This document shows, piece by piece, positions 24,531 through 27,620 of a stretch of DNA of 27,620 bases. This DNA comes from an uncultured Actinomyces sp. (GTDB lineage: Bacteria > Actinomycetota > Actinomycetes > Actinomycetales > Actinomycetaceae), in contig CALHZX010000114.1 in NCBI GenBank assembly GCA_938040725.1, positions 1 to 27,620 on the forward strand. Direction: 5' to 3'. The notes beneath the pieces were generated by a model that was given only the letters and a program-made list of their open reading frames with translations, did not search any database and had not been told where the DNA came from. Position 1 is the first letter of the stretch, and every line of letters starts with the position of its first letter. A program made the position numbers and the translations under genes.

Positions 24531-24586
24531 CGACGAGGCCGGGGCTTTCTGTCGCGCAACAGCGCGGGGAGGCCCCGGCCTCGTTG
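24531..24586 (+). terminator. Hairpin after UPF0371 gene formed by two exact inverted copies of the 13-base word
   Basis: ACGAGGCCGGGGC (24533-24545) and GCCCCGGCCTCGT (24572-24584) pair exactly; with flanking G-T and C-G pairs the stem is 15 bp. The 26-base loop holds a small CGCGC-AACA-GCGCG hairpin. It starts six bases after the stop codon. No T tract follows. Confidence 0.75.
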
Positions 24587-24662
24587 CGAACCGCCTTTCG
24601 TGGTTGGCGCCACCCGGGGCGGGGGTCGCAGGTGAGGGTGGGGCGGTTTACCCTTGGAGGCG

Positions 24663-27494
24663 ATGAGTGACGCGACTTCTTTGCCTGACCTTGGTTTCCT
24701 GATCGGCCCCGACGGGGGTTTTCAGGACGACTACGTGCCGCCGGAGGTGCCCGCCTTTGACGTGGAGGATGCCTTGGGCTCCGACACGTGGCCGGAAATC
24801 GCCGTGCCGGGTGGGGCGTCGGGCGCGCCGTCGGCGTGGGAGCCTCCCGAATCCTCGGGCGGTTTTTCGTCGGGCTGGGAGAGTCCCTCGCGCCCGGGCG
24901 TGGACCCCGAGTCGCTGACGCGCGGCCTCAATGATCGTCAGCGCGAGGCCGTCACTCATGCGGGCTCGCCGCTGCTGATCCTGGCGGGCGCGGGCTCTGG
25001 CAAGACGCGCGTCCTCACGCACCGCATCGCCTACCTGCTGGCCACGGGACGCGCGCGGGCGGGCGAGATCCTGGCGATCACCTTCACGAACAAGGCTGCG
25101 GCCGAGATGCGTGAGCGCGCGGGGGCCCTCGTGGGCGACGATGCGCGTCGCATGTGGGTGTCGACCTTCCACTCGGCGTGCGTGCGCCTGCTGCGCTACG
25201 AACACGAGGCGGCCGGGCTGTCCTCGTCGTTTACGATCTACGACGCGCAGGATTCCCAGCGCCTCATCCAAATGGTCCTCAAGGCCATGGACGTGGACAT
25301 CAAGCGCTTCACCCCAAAGATGGTGGCGGCGCGCATTTCGGACGCGAAGAACGAGCTGATCGGCCCGGCGCGCTACGCGGAGACTGCGGGCAAGGATCCG
25401 GTCTCGCGCATCGTCGCCGACGCTTACGTCGAGTACGACAAGCGCATGCGTGCCTCGAACGCGCTGGACTTCGACGACCTCATCATGCGCACGGTCGAGT
25501 TGTTGCGCGACAACCCGCTGATCGCCGAGCACTACCACCGGCGCTTCCGCCACATCCTCGTGGACGAGTACCAGGACACCAACCACGCGCAGTACGTCCT
25601 CGTGCGCGCCCTCGTGGGCGACGGCAAGTATGGCGTGGAGCCCGCCGAGCTGACGGTCGTGGGCGACTCGGACCAATCGATCTACGCGTTCCGAGGCGCG
25701 ACGATCCGCAACATCGAGGAATTCGAGCGCGACTTCACGGGCGCTCGCACGATTCTGCTGGAGCAGAACTACCGCTCGACGCAGAACATCCTGTCAGCCG
25801 CGAACGCGGTCATCGCCCGCAACACGGGACGCCGCGCGAAAAACCTGTGGACGGCCTCGGGCGACGGCGCGCTCATCACCCTGGACGCCGCCGATTCCGA
25901 GCACGACGAGGCGCGAGTCGTCGTCGGTGAGATCGACCGCCTCGCGGACTCCGGCGTCGAATGGGGCGACATCGCGGTCTTCTACCGCACGAACGCGCAG
26001 TCACGTGCGCTTGAGGAACTCCTCGTGCGCCAGGGCATCCCGTACCGCGTCGTCGGCGGCACCCGCTTCTACGAGCGCCGCGAAATCAAGGACGCCCTGG
26101 CGTACCTGCAGGTCATCTCCAACCCCGACGACACGGTCGCGGCCCGCCGCGTCCTCAACGTCCCCAAGCGCGGCATCGGCGCGAAGGCCGAAGAAGCCAT
26201 CGCCGCGCACGCCGCCCACTACGGCATCTCCTTTGGTGCAGCCCTGCGTCACCTGTGGCTGCGCGCCGGCTGCCCCGCGGGTGAAGGCGAGGGGATCGAC
26301 CTCGACGCGCTCGCTCGTTCCACGTCCCCGGACGAGGCCTCGGCTGATTCTTCGGCTCCCGTTTCCTCGGATGGAGCGGCGGGGGAGAACCCCGCTGCGA
26401 GCGAGGCTGCGGATGAGAGCGAGGCTGCGGCCCCGGCCTCGTCCCCTGCCGAGAACTCGGCCGAGACGGCTCCCGAGGTCCTCGGGATCACCCCGCGCGC
26501 CGCCAAGTCAGCGGCAGCGTTCTGGGGACTCATCGAGACCCTGCGCGCCGCGGAGGCTCGAGGCGCGTCGCAGGCCGACATCCTGGAGGAAGTCTTGGAC
26601 CGCACCGGCTACCTGGCGGAGCTGCGCCGCAGCGAGGACCCGCAGGACGCCTCGCGCGTGGAAAACCTGGCGGAACTGCACTCGGTCGCGGGTGCCTTCG
26701 CAGCAGACGCTCCGGGCGGAACTCTCGCGGACTTCCTCGAGCGCGTCGCCCTCGTTGCCGACTCCGACCAGGTTCCCGCGGAGGGCGAGCGCGGCGGGCA
26801 AGTCACCCTCATGACCGTCCACACCGCGAAGGGCCTCGAATTCCCGGTCGTGTTCGTCACCGGCATGGAGGACGGCACCTTCCCGCACCAGCGCAGCCTC
26901 GGCGACGAAAGCGAGCTGGAGGAGGAACGCCGCCTGGCCTACGTGGCCATCACGCGTGCGCGCGAACGCCTCTACCTGACGCGCGCGGCCGTGCGCAGCG
27001 CCTGGGGCACTCCGCAGGAGATGCCACCCTCGCGGTTCCTCGACGATATCCCCGCTGAGCTCCTCGACGTGCGCCGCGCGGCCACGTCGGGGGAGCGGAT
27101 GCGAGCCTCCTACGGCGGGTCCTACGGGTCCGGATCGTATGGTTCCGCTTCATATGGCTCTGGTTCCTACGGGCGTTCGCGCAGCCGCGAGGGGCGCGAC
27201 CCGTGGGGCGATACCGACACGGGTGCCTTCGGTTCCGGGCGCGGCGGCGCCTCCGCCCAGCCCGCGGGGGTTCGCAAGGTGACACGCATGGGCGTGGCTC
27301 CTGCCGCTAAGCCCACCGAGGATAAGCCGGTGCTCTCCCTCAAGGTCGGCGACCGCATCAAGCACGCCACCCTGGGGGCCGGCACCGTCACCGGCATCGA
27401 AGGCGAGGGACCGCGCACCGTGGCCCGCATCCGCTTCGGCCTGGGCGAGAAGCGCCTGCTCGTGCGCATGGCGCCGATGGAGAAGATCTCCTAG
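24663..27494 (+). CDS. pcrA: ATP-dependent DNA helicase PcrA/UvrD family
   Basis: The 943-residue superfamily 1A helicase unwinds DNA 3'-5' in nucleotide excision repair and in clearing recombination intermediates and transcription conflicts. Motifs in order are GLNDRQREAV (Q motif), AGAGSGKT (108-115), AITFTNKAAAEM, DEYQDTNHAQ (about 301), GDSDQSIYAFRGA, QNYRS, MTVHTAKGLEF and VAITRARERL. Three features are unusual: an 80-residue acidic, disordered N-terminal extension; an Ala/Ser/Glu-rich insertion at about 553-606 before the 2B-to-2A return; and SYG repeats at about 817-837 ahead of the C-terminal Tudor-like module (LKVGDRIKHATLGAGTV). The reading frame opens at TTG 24654; ATG 24663, two bases after GGAGG, was preferred. 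Confidence 0.95.
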   Translation: MSDATSLPDLGFLIGPDGGFQDDYVPPEVPAFDVEDALGSDTWPEIAVPGGASGAPSAWEPPESSGGFSSGWESPSRPGVDPESLTRGLNDRQREAVTHAGSPLLILAGAGSGKTRVLTHRIAYLLATGRARAGEILAITFTNKAAAEMRERAGALVGDDARRMWVSTFHSACVRLLRYEHEAAGLSSSFTIYDAQDSQRLIQMVLKAMDVDIKRFTPKMVAARISDAKNELIGPARYAETAGKDPVSRIVADAYVEYDKRMRASNALDFDDLIMRTVELLRDNPLIAEHYHRRFRHILVDEYQDTNHAQYVLVRALVGDGKYGVEPAELTVVGDSDQSIYAFRGATIRNIEEFERDFTGARTILLEQNYRSTQNILSAANAVIARNTGRRAKNLWTASGDGALITLDAADSEHDEARVVVGEIDRLADSGVEWGDIAVFYRTNAQSRALEELLVRQGIPYRVVGGTRFYERREIKDALAYLQVISNPDDTVAARRVLNVPKRGIGAKAEEAIAAHAAHYGISFGAALRHLWLRAGCPAGEGEGIDLDALARSTSPDEASADSSAPVSSDGAAGENPAASEAADESEAAAPASSPAENSAETAPEVLGITPRAAKSAAAFWGLIETLRAAEARGASQADILEEVLDRTGYLAELRRSEDPQDASRVENLAELHSVAGAFAADAPGGTLADFLERVALVADSDQVPAEGERGGQVTLMTVHTAKGLEFPVVFVTGMEDGTFPHQRSLGDESELEEERRLAYVAITRARERLYLTRAAVRSAWGTPQEMPPSRFLDDIPAELLDVRRAATSGERMRASYGGSYGSGSYGSASYGSGSYGRSRSREGRDPWGDTDTGAFGSGRGGASAQPAGVRKVTRMGVAPAAKPTEDKPVLSLKVGDRIKHATLGAGTVTGIEGEGPRTVARIRFGLGEKRLLVRMAPMEKIS
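26430..26442 (+). repeat. Copy of the 13-base word GCCCCGGCCTCGT
   Basis: An exact copy on the sense strand of the helicase gene. It is read as Ala-Pro-Ala-Ser-Ser, a third reading frame, inside the disordered insertion. Confidence 0.7.
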
Positions 27495-27499
27495 CTTTT

Positions 27500-27553
27500 C
27501 CTGCTGGGCCGGGTTGCTTGGTGTGCCCTGCTGGGCCGGGCTGCTCGGTGTGC
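27500..27553. repeat. Tandem repeat, two units of 27 bp
   Basis: Units 27500-27526 and 27527-27553 match at 25 of 27 positions; each begins CCTGCTGGGCCGGG and ends GGTGTGC. They start five bases after the helicase stop. G/C-rich inverted repeats follow up to the window edge, so the structure may continue beyond it. Confidence 0.8.
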
Positions 27554-27620
27554 CCGTGGGCGGCGGCCCGCCCGCGAGCCGTCCGCGCCGCGAGCTTCGC
27601 TCGGCGCGTCGCCTCGAAGC

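Overview
The window is high-GC actinobacterial chromosome. The evidence is an actinobacterial-type rrn operon tail, strong G/C third-position bias, an O-mannosyltransferase of the PMT family, a PspC/two-component envelope module and a UPF0371 protein. The gene set and protein style resemble Actinomycetaceae (Schaalia/Actinomyces), but that is an inference from protein character; no database search was possible. Apart from one 747-base non-coding gap (14286-15032), the region is densely packed core genome. I see no prophage, transposase, CRISPR array or tRNA.

Layout. (1) 1-647: 3' end of 23S rRNA, 5S rRNA and an intrinsic terminator. (2) 746-1489: a monocistronic NAD(P)H-dependent FMN reductase with a well-formed promoter and a bidirectional terminator. 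(3) 1514-3256 (minus): a protein O-mannosyltransferase. (4) 3346-6993: a four-gene zinc-type ABC importer (lipoprotein, ATPase, two permeases) with overlapping genes, behind a promoter whose spacer is a Fur/Zur-like palindrome; rsmI (7006-7911) follows closely. (5) 7930-8487 (minus): nicotinamidase PncA, divergent from metG (8619-10460). (6) 10583-18297: a sugar-phosphotransferase island with a GH32 beta-fructosidase, an EIIBCA transporter with a LacI-type operator at its start site, a LacI repressor, HPr and enzyme I. Together these form a complete sucrose (or related fructoside) uptake and hydrolysis route from PEP to substrate. (7) 18383-22900: an envelope-stress-type module in which a PspC/toastrack-like membrane protein and a small membrane protein (minus) diverge from a PspC-domain histidine kinase and a LuxR-type response regulator (plus). 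(8) 23034-24524: a UPF0371/DUF1846 protein. (9) 24663-27494: a PcrA/UvrD-type helicase.

The most unusual signal is at the DNA level. The 13-base word GCCCCGGCCTCGT (or its complement) occurs seven times exactly and at least three more times with one mismatch. Copies inside genes use different strands and reading frames and sit in apparent protein linkers or tails. Two inverted pairs form the hairpins after the GH32 gene and the UPF0371 gene. This is the behaviour of DNA uptake sequences in Neisseria and Pasteurellaceae, and I know of no such word described for this group. The second unusual region is the 14.3-15.0 kb gap. It carries a six-member degenerate repeat family spaced mostly 41-45 bp apart, plus nested inverted repeats that share one arm.
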